Part shown: one piece after another, positions 7,348-14,516 of the stretch | How positions within the stretch are numbered: the first letter of the stretch is position 1 | Layout of the letters: every line of letters starts with the position of its first letter | Source: Sphingobacterium tabacisoli | GTDB lineage: Bacteria; Bacteroidota; Bacteroidia; Sphingobacteriales; Sphingobacteriaceae | Assembly: GCF_017908035.1 (NCBI RefSeq) | Contig: NZ_JAEQMU010000001.1 | Coordinates: forward strand, 1,116,001 to 1,180,000 | Reading direction: 5' to 3' | Length of the DNA stretch: 64,000 bases | The notes under the pieces: generated by a model | Databases searched by the model: none | The model's input: only the letters and a program-made list of their open reading frames with translations | Told to the model about the DNA's origin: nothing | Position numbers and translations under genes: made by a program

Positions 7348-8442
7348 CTACCAAACTAGTTCATAGTTTGTGCTTCTACCACCCAAATCTGCCTTAATTA
7401 GGACTCCTTTGTTAACTAAATCTGTAATATCTCGTAATGCAGTATCAGCGGATACCTTTGTCATCTTTGCCCACTTTGATGAAGTCAGATTTCCTTCAAA
7501 ATTGTCCATTAATTTATTCAGCATTATTCGTTGTCTATCATTACTGATATTAAAATTGTTTTGCATCCAAAAGTGATGTTTTCTAACTACTTTATCTATT
7601 ATCATATTCGAAGCAATTATAGCTTCTTTGAGGCAGTTTAAAAACCAAACTACCCAACTAGTAATATCCCAATCTCCCTTTTGCGTTTTCTCTAGAATCG
7701 CATAATATTCTTTACGTTCCTGTTTAATCTGCGCTGACATACTATAAAAGCGCTGATTGACACCATCCGCCTTCGATAGTTGCATATCTGTTAATGCACG
7801 AGCGATACGTCCGTTTCCATCATCAAATGGGTGTATAGTCACAAACCATAAATGTACAATAGCAGCTTTTAAGACTGGATCTATAAGAGAATCCGAATTA
7901 AACCAACCAATCAATCTCTTCATTTCTTCTTCGAGGCGTTCAGCTTTAGGTGCTTCAAAATGTACAACTTCTTTTCCCATTCCTCCCGAAACCACTTGCA
8001 TATCACCGCTTCTCCATTGTGCTACATCAATCTTGTACAAGCCACTTCTTCCGATTGGAAATAATGCACCATGCCAGCCAAATAATCTTTCTTTACTTAT
8101 GGTCTTATCTGTATTCTGTGTAGCATCTAGCATCATTTCTACTACACCATCTATATGACGATCAGAATTTACAAGTCCCGAATTATCCAACCCTAATCGA
8201 GTCGCTATGGATGAGCGCACTTGTTCTGGACTCAATATCTCCCCCTCTATTTCTGATGATTTAACAACATCTTGGATAAGTGTCTCCAAGTTTGCTTCGT
8301 CTTTTAACTCAAATCCTAACAACTCTACTTTTCCGATAAGCTTTCCTTGAAGATGCCGAACTTCGCCTAATAGATTAAGTATCTTCTCGTCTACCCATTG
8401 AAAATCTGTCCAATTATGTCGTTCGTGTATATAGACTGCCAT
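7348..8442 (-). CDS. Fic family protein (class II, DUF4172-type N-terminus)
   Basis: A 364-residue Fic-domain protein, predicted to transfer AMP or a related nucleotide group to a hydroxyl on a target protein. The catalytic loop HPFDDGNGRIAR is at residues 204-215 with all core residues present. An inhibitory helix motif of the S-x-x-x-E-G type (SSEIEG, 62-67) lies N-terminal to the Fic core, which defines class II self-inhibited enzymes. The N-terminal 90 residues match DUF4172, and the C-terminal 75 residues look like a winged helix. Inverted repeats directly upstream (8454-8519) suggest autoregulation through that winged helix. Target unknown. Confidence 0.95.
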   Translation of the reverse strand: MAVYIHERHNWTDFQWVDEKILNLLGEVRHLQGKLIGKVELLGFELKDEANLETLIQDVVKSSEIEGEILSPEQVRSSIATRLGLDNSGLVNSDRHIDGVVEMMLDATQNTDKTISKERLFGWHGALFPIGRSGLYKIDVAQWRSGDMQVVSGGMGKEVVHFEAPKAERLEEEMKRLIGWFNSDSLIDPVLKAAIVHLWFVTIHPFDDGNGRIARALTDMQLSKADGVNQRFYSMSAQIKQERKEYYAILEKTQKGDWDITSWVVWFLNCLKEAIIASNMIIDKVVRKHHFWMQNNFNISNDRQRIMLNKLMDNFEGNLTSSKWAKMTKVSADTALRDITDLVNKGVLIKADLGGRSTNYELVW

Positions 8443-8453
8443 GATCTAAAAAT

Positions 8454-8519
8454 TATATGCGGTAAATATAAGCATTATTCACCGCATATAAAGCGGAGAA
8501 TAACTCGTTTATTCTCCGC
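8454..8519. promoter_or_regulatory. Paired inverted repeats upstream of fic (candidate operator)
   Basis: Two strong inverted repeats follow one another 12 bases upstream of the Fic start codon: TATATGCGGT (8454-8463) with ACCGCATATA (8481-8490), and GCGGAGAATAA (8493-8503) with TTATTCTCCGC (8509-8519). Both have a GCGG/CCGC edge. This is operator-like, and the Fic protein's own winged-helix domain is the obvious candidate binder, by inference only. Confidence 0.5.
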
Positions 8520-8559
8520 AAGATTGAAATGCTGTATGATGTTCTTACTTTATGCGATA

Positions 8560-8582
8560 GTTATCCGGAATTTCCGGATAAC
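8560..8582. promoter_or_regulatory. 23-bp perfect palindrome resembling a HipB operator
   Basis: GTTATCCGGAA and TTCCGGATAAC are perfect 11-base arms around one base. The internal TATCC-N9-GGATA is one base wider than the known E. coli HipB operator TATCC-N8-GGATA. There is no T run, so it is more likely a protein-binding site than a terminator. Bases 8583-8694 hold nothing else recognisable. Confidence 0.45.
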
Positions 8583-8694
8583 GAAGTGTTCTTGAAGTCC
8601 GTTATAAATATATTAATTACATAAAAATGAAACGTGACACAATCACTTAATGATAAAGTCGAGTATAGCCGAAATTGTGGTAGGGATTTGTATT

Positions 8695-8827
8695 GTAACC
8701 TTTATATTATTATAACAATCGGACATACTATCGGCATAGGGATTGCCGTTATATCAGTATTCATAATTTAGGTTAATAATTGGTTAGTTAAAACTCCCTG
8801 AAGCTCCCCGCTTCAGGGAGTTTTTTT
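8695..8827 (+). repeat. TATCGGCAT element, copy 4
   Basis: A full-length copy. Its upstream block is intermediate: it starts GTAACC like copy 7 and continues TTTATATTATTATAACAATC like copies 5 and 10, with no length change. The core inverted repeat CGGCA/TGCCG is perfect, the hairpin stem ACTCCCTGAAG / CTTCAGGGAGT is perfect, and the T tract has seven T. Confidence 0.8.
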
Positions 8828-8984
8828 GTTGTATACTGCCCCTTCTTAGCCAAAGAGTCTGCAACTCTCCTATTGGAATAATGCAAGAGATTCTCTACTT
8901 TGCCTGTGACAAACCGTATGTATAGGATAGGATCCTAAAAATAGAGATATGAAAAGTATGAACCTTAACGGGCTGACAGAGGAA
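8828..8984 (+). repeat. Block B, copy next to element copy 4
   Basis: 157 bases directly after the terminator are nearly identical to 13594-13750 (one substitution noticed by eye) and related to 5277-5392. The element and block B therefore move or recombine together. The block ends inside the small ORF at 8949. Confidence 0.75.
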
Positions 8985-9053
8985 CGGTGTTTTCCTTTAC
9001 TAGGTTGTTTGGGGGCTGAACTTATTTTAGTAATCATATGGTACCTGAGATAG
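8949..9053 (+). CDS. Possible 34-residue membrane peptide or leader-like peptide
   Basis: An ATG-started frame begins MKSMNLNGLTEE inside duplicated block B and continues past the duplication into a hydrophobic C-terminal helix (LLGCLGAELILVIIWYL). At 13715 the same first 12 residues are followed by a different short end and a stop. The N-terminus resembles leader peptides of some Bacteroidota modified peptides, but there is no maturation gene nearby and no double-glycine motif. Speculative. Confidence 0.25.
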   Translation: MKSMNLNGLTEERCFPLLGCLGAELILVIIWYLR

Positions 9054-9083
9054 TGTGCACAGCCTCTTATGTCTAAAACAGAG

Positions 9084-9428
9084 TCAATTAGGATTAGGAC
9101 TATTCGTTCTATACTTCATAGCGGGCTTTATGACAGATGTACCGGTCTCTGATACGGAAAGTAGCGTAACAGGATGTGTAAAATAAATGCTATTATATAA
9201 TCTATCCACTATTCGATATTGTATACCATACAAATCAGGAGATATTTGTACTACCTTAACATCCCTTTCTCTATTTTTTTTCTTTTTACCCATTTCGACC
9301 TGCAAGTTTACAGTATCTCTCTTTCCTCCATTGTCGTATTCATATTCAAGGTTCACAAGGTGAACTACACTTTTGCAACTACTTGCTAACACTACTATTA
9401 GCAGTAGTATACCACTTATCCTTTTCAT
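9084..9428 (-). CDS. Small lipoprotein of unknown function
   Basis: A 114-residue protein with a signal peptide and lipobox LASSC (Cys18). The mature part contains a lysine/arginine-rich stretch (GKKKKNRERD) and beta-type segments. No family is recognised. Its C-terminal codons are duplicated as a remnant at 5393-5446. It lies downstream of element copy 5 and beside block B. Confidence 0.65.
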   Translation of the reverse strand: MKRISGILLLIVVLASSCKSVVHLVNLEYEYDNGGKRDTVNLQVEMGKKKKNRERDVKVVQISPDLYGIQYRIVDRLYNSIYFTHPVTLLSVSETGTSVIKPAMKYRTNSPNPN

Positions 9429-9598
9429 TTCTTTTGATTTTTAATACTATTTCACCTAACCCTTGTCATAAGCTCCAGAGAATACCTGAAGTAAGGATTC
9501 TGCAATTTAGCTCCCAACGTGGACATGAGATTAATAATTAGTAAATAGATATTCACAATATACTACTTTTTGCTTCGTGTTGAATAAGAATTTCAATG

Positions 9599-9729
9599 GC
9601 AACTTTATATTATTATGACAATCGGATATACTATCGGCATAGGGATCACCGTTATATCAGTATTCATAATTTAGGTTAATAATTGGTTAGTTAAAAATCC
9701 CTGAAGCTCCCCGCTCCAGGGATTTTTTT
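9599..9729 (+). repeat. TATCGGCAT element, copy 5
   Basis: A full-length copy with the AACTTTATATTATTATGACA variant of the upstream block, core inverted repeat reduced to CGG/CCG, and hairpin ATCCCTGAAG / CTCCAGGGAT with seven T. It lies 40 bases beyond the 3' end of the convergent gene at 9770. The gap 9429-9598 contains nothing else recognisable. Confidence 0.8.
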
Positions 9730-9769
9730 GTGTAACTAAATATTTCCCTTTTTCAACAATCTTCTAGTT

Positions 9770-10324
9770 TTAAGACCTTAACGTTAGCTTGTACTTCAAC
9801 ATTGGCAAAAACCTTATAATCAAAACAATATTTGTCATTAAAATTAGGAATAAAATCCCTGTAAACATGGCATAGCGGGTACTTAGCGGCGAGATTTCAA
9901 ACCGTATCCATCTCAAAACATCTAATAATTCTGTACAATTGCCCAAATCTCTATTCTGCTCATAAGTCACCGTATGAAATCTATTAACGGAACAATATTG
10001 AATTTTATTAGTCGCATCTAAAAATTTGAAAAGTACTTTTTCTCTAGGTAATACCGTATAACACAGTAACTGCTTAATCTCGACCTGATCGATACCTATT
10101 TTTTTTCCTGATGACAAAATGATTTTCTCGTCTTTATCACATATAGTTATCCCACCGTAAATGTAATCATGGTATGCAAACTTCAGTCCATAGGGCAAAC
10201 CAAAACGCTGTACATATTCTTTGTTGTTAACTTTGTATTTTGTCGTTGATATCCATAAATAGCTAAGAAAAATGCTTGTTACAGATAAAAAAACAAACAG
10301 TATAGCATATAGGATTATTTTCAT
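9770..10324 (-). CDS. Membrane protein of unknown function
   Basis: A 184-residue protein with an N-terminal transmembrane helix (about residues 3-25) and a second helix near the C-terminus (about 152-173), enclosing a domain of about 125 residues that is probably extracytoplasmic. It contains a pair of Cys residues (LLCYT and IQYCSV) plus a GNC. A TTG-started extension to 10333 exists, but the ATG at 10324 is preferred. No family is recognised. Confidence 0.6.
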   Translation of the reverse strand: MKIILYAILFVFLSVTSIFLSYLWISTTKYKVNNKEYVQRFGLPYGLKFAYHDYIYGGITICDKDEKIILSSGKKIGIDQVEIKQLLCYTVLPREKVLFKFLDATNKIQYCSVNRFHTVTYEQNRDLGNCTELLDVLRWIRFEISPLSTRYAMFTGILFLILMTNIVLIIRFLPMLKYKLTLRS

Positions 10325-10403
10325 ACTTTTCAAAATTTCAATTTAATGGATGCGAAAACACAGTACATTCAATCATACTTATAGCGCTATCTCTATACCC
10401 ATA

Positions 10404-10535
10404 TCAATCCACTGGCCCTGCTGTATCAGTGACAGAATAGAGGTGCTCATCAGCATGGAGCTTTCTTGTACTAGATTTACTACTCAATAATGTAACTATC
10501 TGCAAACAAAATAGAAGTTTTAATAAAATGCTCAT
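10404..10535 (-). CDS. Doubtful small secreted peptide (43 residues)
   Basis: From the ATG at 10535 a signal-like segment (MSILLKLLFCLQIVTLL) precedes a short polar tail ending TAGPVD. It is the only coding-like feature in the gap 10325-10749, and there is no independent support. Low confidence. Confidence 0.25.
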   Translation of the reverse strand: MSILLKLLFCLQIVTLLSSKSSTRKLHADEHLYSVTDTAGPVD

Positions 10536-10749
10536 CAAGTTTATAACTATATTTCTCAAACATAAAAAATAAGCGTTGTCGTAAACTGGCAATACAAAAA
10601 GTTAATAATTTGATAACAGCAATTTAAATATTTGTCCTGGTTTTCAATACAGTATAATATACAAACAAATTTGTATCAACAGAAAGTAATATCTACCTTT
10701 AAGCTGTAAGGTTAAATAAACACCTTCAATGATTACATATACTTAGATT

Positions 10750-10992
10750 ATGAATTTACTTTTTATCGGTACTCAAGAATTATTTGTCCTATTACCCCTA
10801 ATTTATGGCCTCTTCATTGTAGGTTTATTTTATGGCTTGTACAAAGTGCTGTCTATCTTATTAAACCGCTACCTGGCAACCAAACGCGAACACACTGCAG
10901 CCCTGCTCCTACAGAGCGATGCATTGAATGAAATCGCTGCCGCTATCAGAGAATCGAATGATAAGAACGGTACACAACAGGAAATAATCTAA
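10750..10992 (+). CDS. Small membrane protein, first gene of a five-gene operon
   Basis: An 80-residue protein with one long hydrophobic segment (about residues 10-37) and a charged helical C-terminus. No family is recognised. It is followed by the DUF1877 gene after nine bases, and the two are probably cotranscribed with the genes up to 12501. The A/T-rich 130 bases upstream probably contain the promoter, but no clear -33/-7 pair was identified. Confidence 0.6.
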   Translation: MNLLFIGTQELFVLLPLIYGLFIVGLFYGLYKVLSILLNRYLATKREHTAALLLQSDALNEIAAAIRESNDKNGTQQEII

Positions 10993-11001
10993 CTAAATTC
11001 G

Positions 11002-11505
11002 ATGGGAATGATTCAATACTACCTTCGGGTAGATCAAAAACTTTTAGAAAGCTTTTTGCAAGACAGCAAAGCCTTAGTAGATGTGGTATATAGCAAGAAG
11101 GAATCAGATGATTATGCTCTGTTAGATCTTGACAAAGCTTGGGAAGGTATTTTTTATCTGGTAACAGGTTCAAGTTTGGCTGATGCTTTCACTAACGAAT
11201 TGCCTCAGCTACCGCTCCTCTTCGGTCCTTCACAGATTGATCCAGAGCTAGACATGGGATATGGGCCTGCAACATTCACTACGCCCGAACAGACAAAAGA
11301 GATGTATAATATTATAAAAGACCTCTCTAGAGATGAGCTAACTAGCAGATTCGATTCGGATAAAATGTTTGAACAGGATTTATATCCCGATATCTGGGAC
11401 GACGAAAACGCTTTAGAATATCTACTGGACTTTTTCGAAGATCTTAAAGGTTTCTATAAAGATGCAGTAGAAAACAACCAGGCCATGGTAATGTATTTGT
11501 CTTAA
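11002..11505 (+). CDS. DUF1877 (YfbM-like) family protein
   Basis: A 167-residue cytoplasmic protein beginning MGMIQYYLRV, with the family pattern of a conserved N-terminal GM-x-x-Y, an LDLDKAWEGIFYLVTG core (about residues 43-57) and acidic C-terminal helices (LLDFFEDLKGFY). DUF1877 members such as E. coli YfbM are small proteins of unknown molecular function. The family length (about 165) is matched. It is in the 10750-12501 gene set. Confidence 0.85.
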   Translation: MGMIQYYLRVDQKLLESFLQDSKALVDVVYSKKESDDYALLDLDKAWEGIFYLVTGSSLADAFTNELPQLPLLFGPSQIDPELDMGYGPATFTTPEQTKEMYNIIKDLSRDELTSRFDSDKMFEQDLYPDIWDDENALEYLLDFFEDLKGFYKDAVENNQAMVMYLS

Positions 11506-11553
11506 AAGGTAAATACATAATAAAACAGTTAGAAAAATCAAAAAATAAAAATC

Positions 11554-11904
11554 ATGGTTAAACCTTATGGCCTCAAGGTCACCTTCAATGGCGACACAGT
11601 TTCTAAAGCTGGGATTGAGAAAGAGAACTATGTCGTGACAGCATGTGTGTCTTTTGTGCATAGAAATGACGGTGGTGAATTCTATAATTTTAATGTGGGT
11701 GGAATGGATTCGGATCTACGTGACCACCTCAATTGGTACAGAACAAATGTTGGACAAGGCGACTCAATAACTATGGAAGTGATACAAGGTCCATTCGATG
11801 AGCCAACGGAGAGATTCAAAGTTGAACAAAGTGAAGAGGAGAAACTCAAAATTAAGTTGGAAGAATATCACTATCTCAAAAACAAATTGAAGGATCATAT
11901 TTAA
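11554..11904 (+). CDS. Unknown protein, tandem paralogue A
   Basis: A 116-residue soluble protein without signal or membrane segment. It pairs with the next gene: both contain an N-terminal V-x-x-NG-x-x-VS-x-AG motif, FVHR, a GM/SGLD-type turn, an xHLxWxxxxxxxGD motif and a C-terminal helix starting EE. The beta-rich first 85 residues and helical end suggest a compact domain. The family is not recognised. It is eight bases from its paralogue. Confidence 0.65.
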   Translation: MVKPYGLKVTFNGDTVSKAGIEKENYVVTACVSFVHRNDGGEFYNFNVGGMDSDLRDHLNWYRTNVGQGDSITMEVIQGPFDEPTERFKVEQSEEEKLKIKLEEYHYLKNKLKDHI

Positions 11905-11912
11905 ACGACTCA

Positions 11913-12269
11913 ATGGATAATCTAGGAATAAGCGTAAAATTAAACGGCAAACAGGTAAGCCGGGCGGGATTTGACGAAGAGAACTTTGTGCTTACGGCTA
12001 TGGCAACTCTAGTCCATAGAGAAGGTGGTAGTGAGGAACTTTTATTTGATATGAGTGGACTAGATGCTGCGACAAATAAACATCTTGACTGGCATAATGC
12101 TGAACTAAAGCTCGGCGACGTCATTTCTTTGGAAATTGTAAAGGGAGAGTTTGACGCGCCGTATCCCAGACCTAGCATTAATGAGACTAGTGATGAGGAG
12201 GTTCGTGAATACGAACTCAAACGATACCACCAACTCAGAGAGGAATTGAAGGGATATTTAGAGGAGTAA
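11913..12269 (+). CDS. Unknown protein, tandem paralogue B
   Basis: A 118-residue protein, homologous along its full length to the preceding gene product (shared NGKQVSRAG / NGDTVSKAG, TLVHREGG / SFVHRNDGG, KLGDVISLEIVKGEFD / GQGDSITMEVIQGPFD). The pair probably arose by tandem duplication and then diverged. The C-terminus is a charged helix. Function unknown. It precedes the next gene by seven bases. Confidence 0.65.
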   Translation: MDNLGISVKLNGKQVSRAGFDEENFVLTAMATLVHREGGSEELLFDMSGLDAATNKHLDWHNAELKLGDVISLEIVKGEFDAPYPRPSINETSDEEVREYELKRYHQLREELKGYLEE

Positions 12270-12276
12270 AACATAT

Positions 12277-12501
12277 ATGAAGAAAATAGCAGTAACGATA
12301 TTCTTCCTATCACTGATCACAGTGGTCTTTGGACAGGGAGTAACTAATACAACAACGCAGACCATCACCCAGTCAGGAGTTGGTCTCGGATCAATCATCG
12401 CGGTGGTTACCTCATGGGATCGTAATAAGTCTATTATGTGGGCGATACTGCACGGGATATTCGGATGGTTCTATGTAGTGTACTTTGCCTTTACGAGGTA
12501 G
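12277..12501 (+). CDS. Small secreted or membrane protein
   Basis: A 74-residue protein with a signal peptide ending VFGQG (about residue 20), a Thr/Gln-rich linker, and a hydrophobic C-terminal half (about 34-73) that includes a WAILHGIFGWFYVVYFAF helix. It is the last gene of the plus-strand set and converges with the DUF6624 gene 18 bases away. The residue pattern resembles short TM proteins in Bacteroidota of unknown role. Confidence 0.55.
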   Translation: MKKIAVTIFFLSLITVVFGQGVTNTTTQTITQSGVGLGSIIAVVTSWDRNKSIMWAILHGIFGWFYVVYFAFTR

Positions 12502-12519
12502 CTGATAGACGAAATACTG

Positions 12520-13401
12520 CTACTGCTTGACTTGAATATATAGCTCATAGAAGTCTTTGCCCTTTTTTAGCTGTTGCTGACCGACGGTCTTATCCGATTG
12601 TCTGAAGGTAAGCGTTATTTCCTCTTTGCCGAGAAAGCTGTATCTGGTAAAGAGAAAGCCATTTGAATCAGATTCTCCGATAAGGTGATCACCATGCCAT
12701 ATAGAAATACCCGATACTGCTGTATTGGAGATGTTCCAAAAATGTCCGATTAGGGTAATATCATATTCTGAGTTATCGGTAATTGGAAAGCTATATTTAA
12801 TATTTGATTCTTTAAGCTGTAGATCCAGTTGTTGGAGACCAATCTCGGCTCTCCTCCTATGGATGGAGTCGATATGATCAACCGGGTATAGGTAGGAGTT
12901 TCCGATGTTGTCTACGGCAGTCTGACTGCCAAACAGTTGGTTCTTCCCTAATCTGACATTTAATCGATCCTGAAATATGGCGTATTCGTGACTAGATATC
13001 TGCCCTCTTCTAAAAGCGTCTTCTATGAAGGGTTTATATTTTACTTGGGTTTGGAAGTCTGCGTGCTGGATTGTGTAAAAAAAGGCTTTATTTGCATCTG
13101 GGGATAAAACGGACTGATCAAGCCAGCCAAATGTATCCAATATATTTAGGGCAATGCCGCGATTGATGGAATCCTGGGTATTCATCAAGCTTAGCTTTTC
13201 CTTAAACTCGCTGGAACCATAGCCATGGGTCCTCTGGGCCTCGTTCAGCTCTTTTCGGGTCAGCTGATCGGTGGCATATACTTTTTCAAGTTTTTCGACG
13301 ATATGCTGCAACTCTAACTTAGTTTGACTATGGGCGAGTACGCTGCTCAATAGTAAAGCTGTACAGCAAAAGAGGGTACGAAATGGTTTATAATGATGCA
13401 T
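12520..13401 (-). CDS. DUF6624-like secreted protein
   Basis: A 293-residue protein with a signal peptide (cleavage near AHSQ, residue 26). The central region has the family pattern of an A-x-x-x-IQHAD-x-x-x-Q segment, a KPFIEDAFRRGQI helix, an ISSHEYAIFQDR motif and QLFGSQ (about 120-165), typical of DUF6624. The C-terminal 90 residues look like an added beta-sandwich (GHFWNISNTAVSGISI). Biochemical role unknown. It is a single gene; its upstream gap holds truncated element copy 6. Confidence 0.7.
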   Translation of the reverse strand: MHHYKPFRTLFCCTALLLSSVLAHSQTKLELQHIVEKLEKVYATDQLTRKELNEAQRTHGYGSSEFKEKLSLMNTQDSINRGIALNILDTFGWLDQSVLSPDANKAFFYTIQHADFQTQVKYKPFIEDAFRRGQISSHEYAIFQDRLNVRLGKNQLFGSQTAVDNIGNSYLYPVDHIDSIHRRRAEIGLQQLDLQLKESNIKYSFPITDNSEYDITLIGHFWNISNTAVSGISIWHGDHLIGESDSNGFLFTRYSFLGKEEITLTFRQSDKTVGQQQLKKGKDFYELYIQVKQ

Positions 13402-13534
13402 GTAGGAACAATATATTAATTATTTTCAGGTTATGCAATTACTTATTTTGGATCTGATGCCTTATTTATAGTCTCTGATCTCACCACGGGTAACCCTCCA
13501 CTATCTGGAGATAAATCCGCTTTACTTCTGAGAA

Positions 13535-13593
13535 ATTATGGTTAATAATTGATTAGTTAGAAATCCCTGAAGCTCCCCGCTTCAGGGATTTTT
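13535..13593 (+). repeat. TATCGGCAT element, copy 6 (5'-truncated)
   Basis: Only the 3' half remains: the GGTTAATAATTGATTAGTTAG segment, a perfect hairpin ATCCCTGAAG / CTTCAGGGAT and a short T tract. Block B follows immediately. The promoter-like half and the core are missing. Confidence 0.75.
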
Positions 13594-13750
13594 GTTGTAT
13601 ACTTCCCCTTCTTAGCCAAAGAGTCTGCAACTCTCCTATTGGAATAATGCAAGAGATTCTCTACTTTGCCTGTGACAAACCGTATGTATAGGATAGGATC
13701 CTAAAAATAGAGATATGAAAAGTATGAACCTTAACGGGCTGACAGAGGAA
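13594..13750 (+). repeat. Block B, copy next to element copy 6
   Basis: 157 bases nearly identical to 8828-8984, ending at the same GACAGAGGAA boundary, after which the sequences diverge. Because the flanking genes differ, this marks a recent duplication or conversion. The bases to 13817 hold only the truncated peptide frame at 13715-13765. Confidence 0.75.
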
Positions 13751-13817
13751 TCTTGTCGTAAATAAATATTTGAGATCGCAATATGATTGTTTTTCTTGAT
13801 AAACTGAGCAACGAAAA

Positions 13818-14516
13818 ATGAGTATATTTTCCTACCACCTAGTAAAGACTTCCGCCCTATCGGGTTTGAAAGCTATGGTAACGCCACCTACTCGGGATCG
13901 GGTGCCTGGACTGATCCATGCCGAGTGTATGACAGGGATGGTACTGGGTTCACCCGTATTTTCATTTTCACGTATGCTTATCGGACAACTCGTTCTATTT
14001 GCGCAATGGGAAGATGAAGCTTCCCTAGATCACTTCTTGGCAAATGATAGCGTAGGAAAGATATTCGCCAACGGCTGGCATGTGAGGCTTGTATTGGCAA
14101 GGCAGTGGGGTAGTTTTACTAAGTTTGATATACCTAAAGATATTGCAGAAATAGATCTATCGGACAGTCCTGTGGTAGCTGTGACTGTGGCACGGATGAA
14201 ATTACTAGAGGTACCACGATTCATCCGCTGGGGCCGGCCCGTAGAGAAGCTTGTACGGGATCATCCTGGTGTGTTACTGTCGTTGGCTTCAATACGCCTA
14301 CCTCGGACTGTATCGACATTCTCGATATGGCGATCCCAAAAGGAAATGACGGATATGGTACGTGGCCATAGCGATGTACCTCGGCCTAAAAGACACCTGA
14401 ACGCCATGCAGGAAAGGAACAGGAAGGATTTTCATTTTGAATTTACGACTTTAAGATTCAAGGTTATCGCTGAATTTGGAGAATGGAAGGGAAAACGTTA
14501 TCTAACATGGGACTAG
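13818..14516 (+). CDS. Spheroidene monooxygenase (CrtA)-like protein
   Basis: A 232-residue protein whose layout matches the CrtA-like family: an N-terminal GQLVLFAQWEDEASLDHFL segment (about residues 55-75), a central RFIRWGRPVEKLVRDHPGVL motif (about 133-154), STFSIWRSQKEM (about 168-179) and a C-terminal RFKVIAEFG. CrtA inserts oxygen into acyclic carotenoids in purple bacteria; Bacteroidota homologues have no proven substrate. No carotenoid genes are nearby. The next gene overlaps by ten bases, so the two are probably translationally coupled. Confidence 0.7.
   Translation: MSIFSYHLVKTSALSGLKAMVTPPTRDRVPGLIHAECMTGMVLGSPVFSFSRMLIGQLVLFAQWEDEASLDHFLANDSVGKIFANGWHVRLVLARQWGSFTKFDIPKDIAEIDLSDSPVVAVTVARMKLLEVPRFIRWGRPVEKLVRDHPGVLLSLASIRLPRTVSTFSIWRSQKEMTDMVRGHSDVPRPKRHLNAMQERNRKDFHFEFTTLRFKVIAEFGEWKGKRYLTWD

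Noticed and set aside
10946..11173. A minus-strand frame overlapping the DUF1877 gene
   Set aside because: Antisense shadow of a recognised gene.
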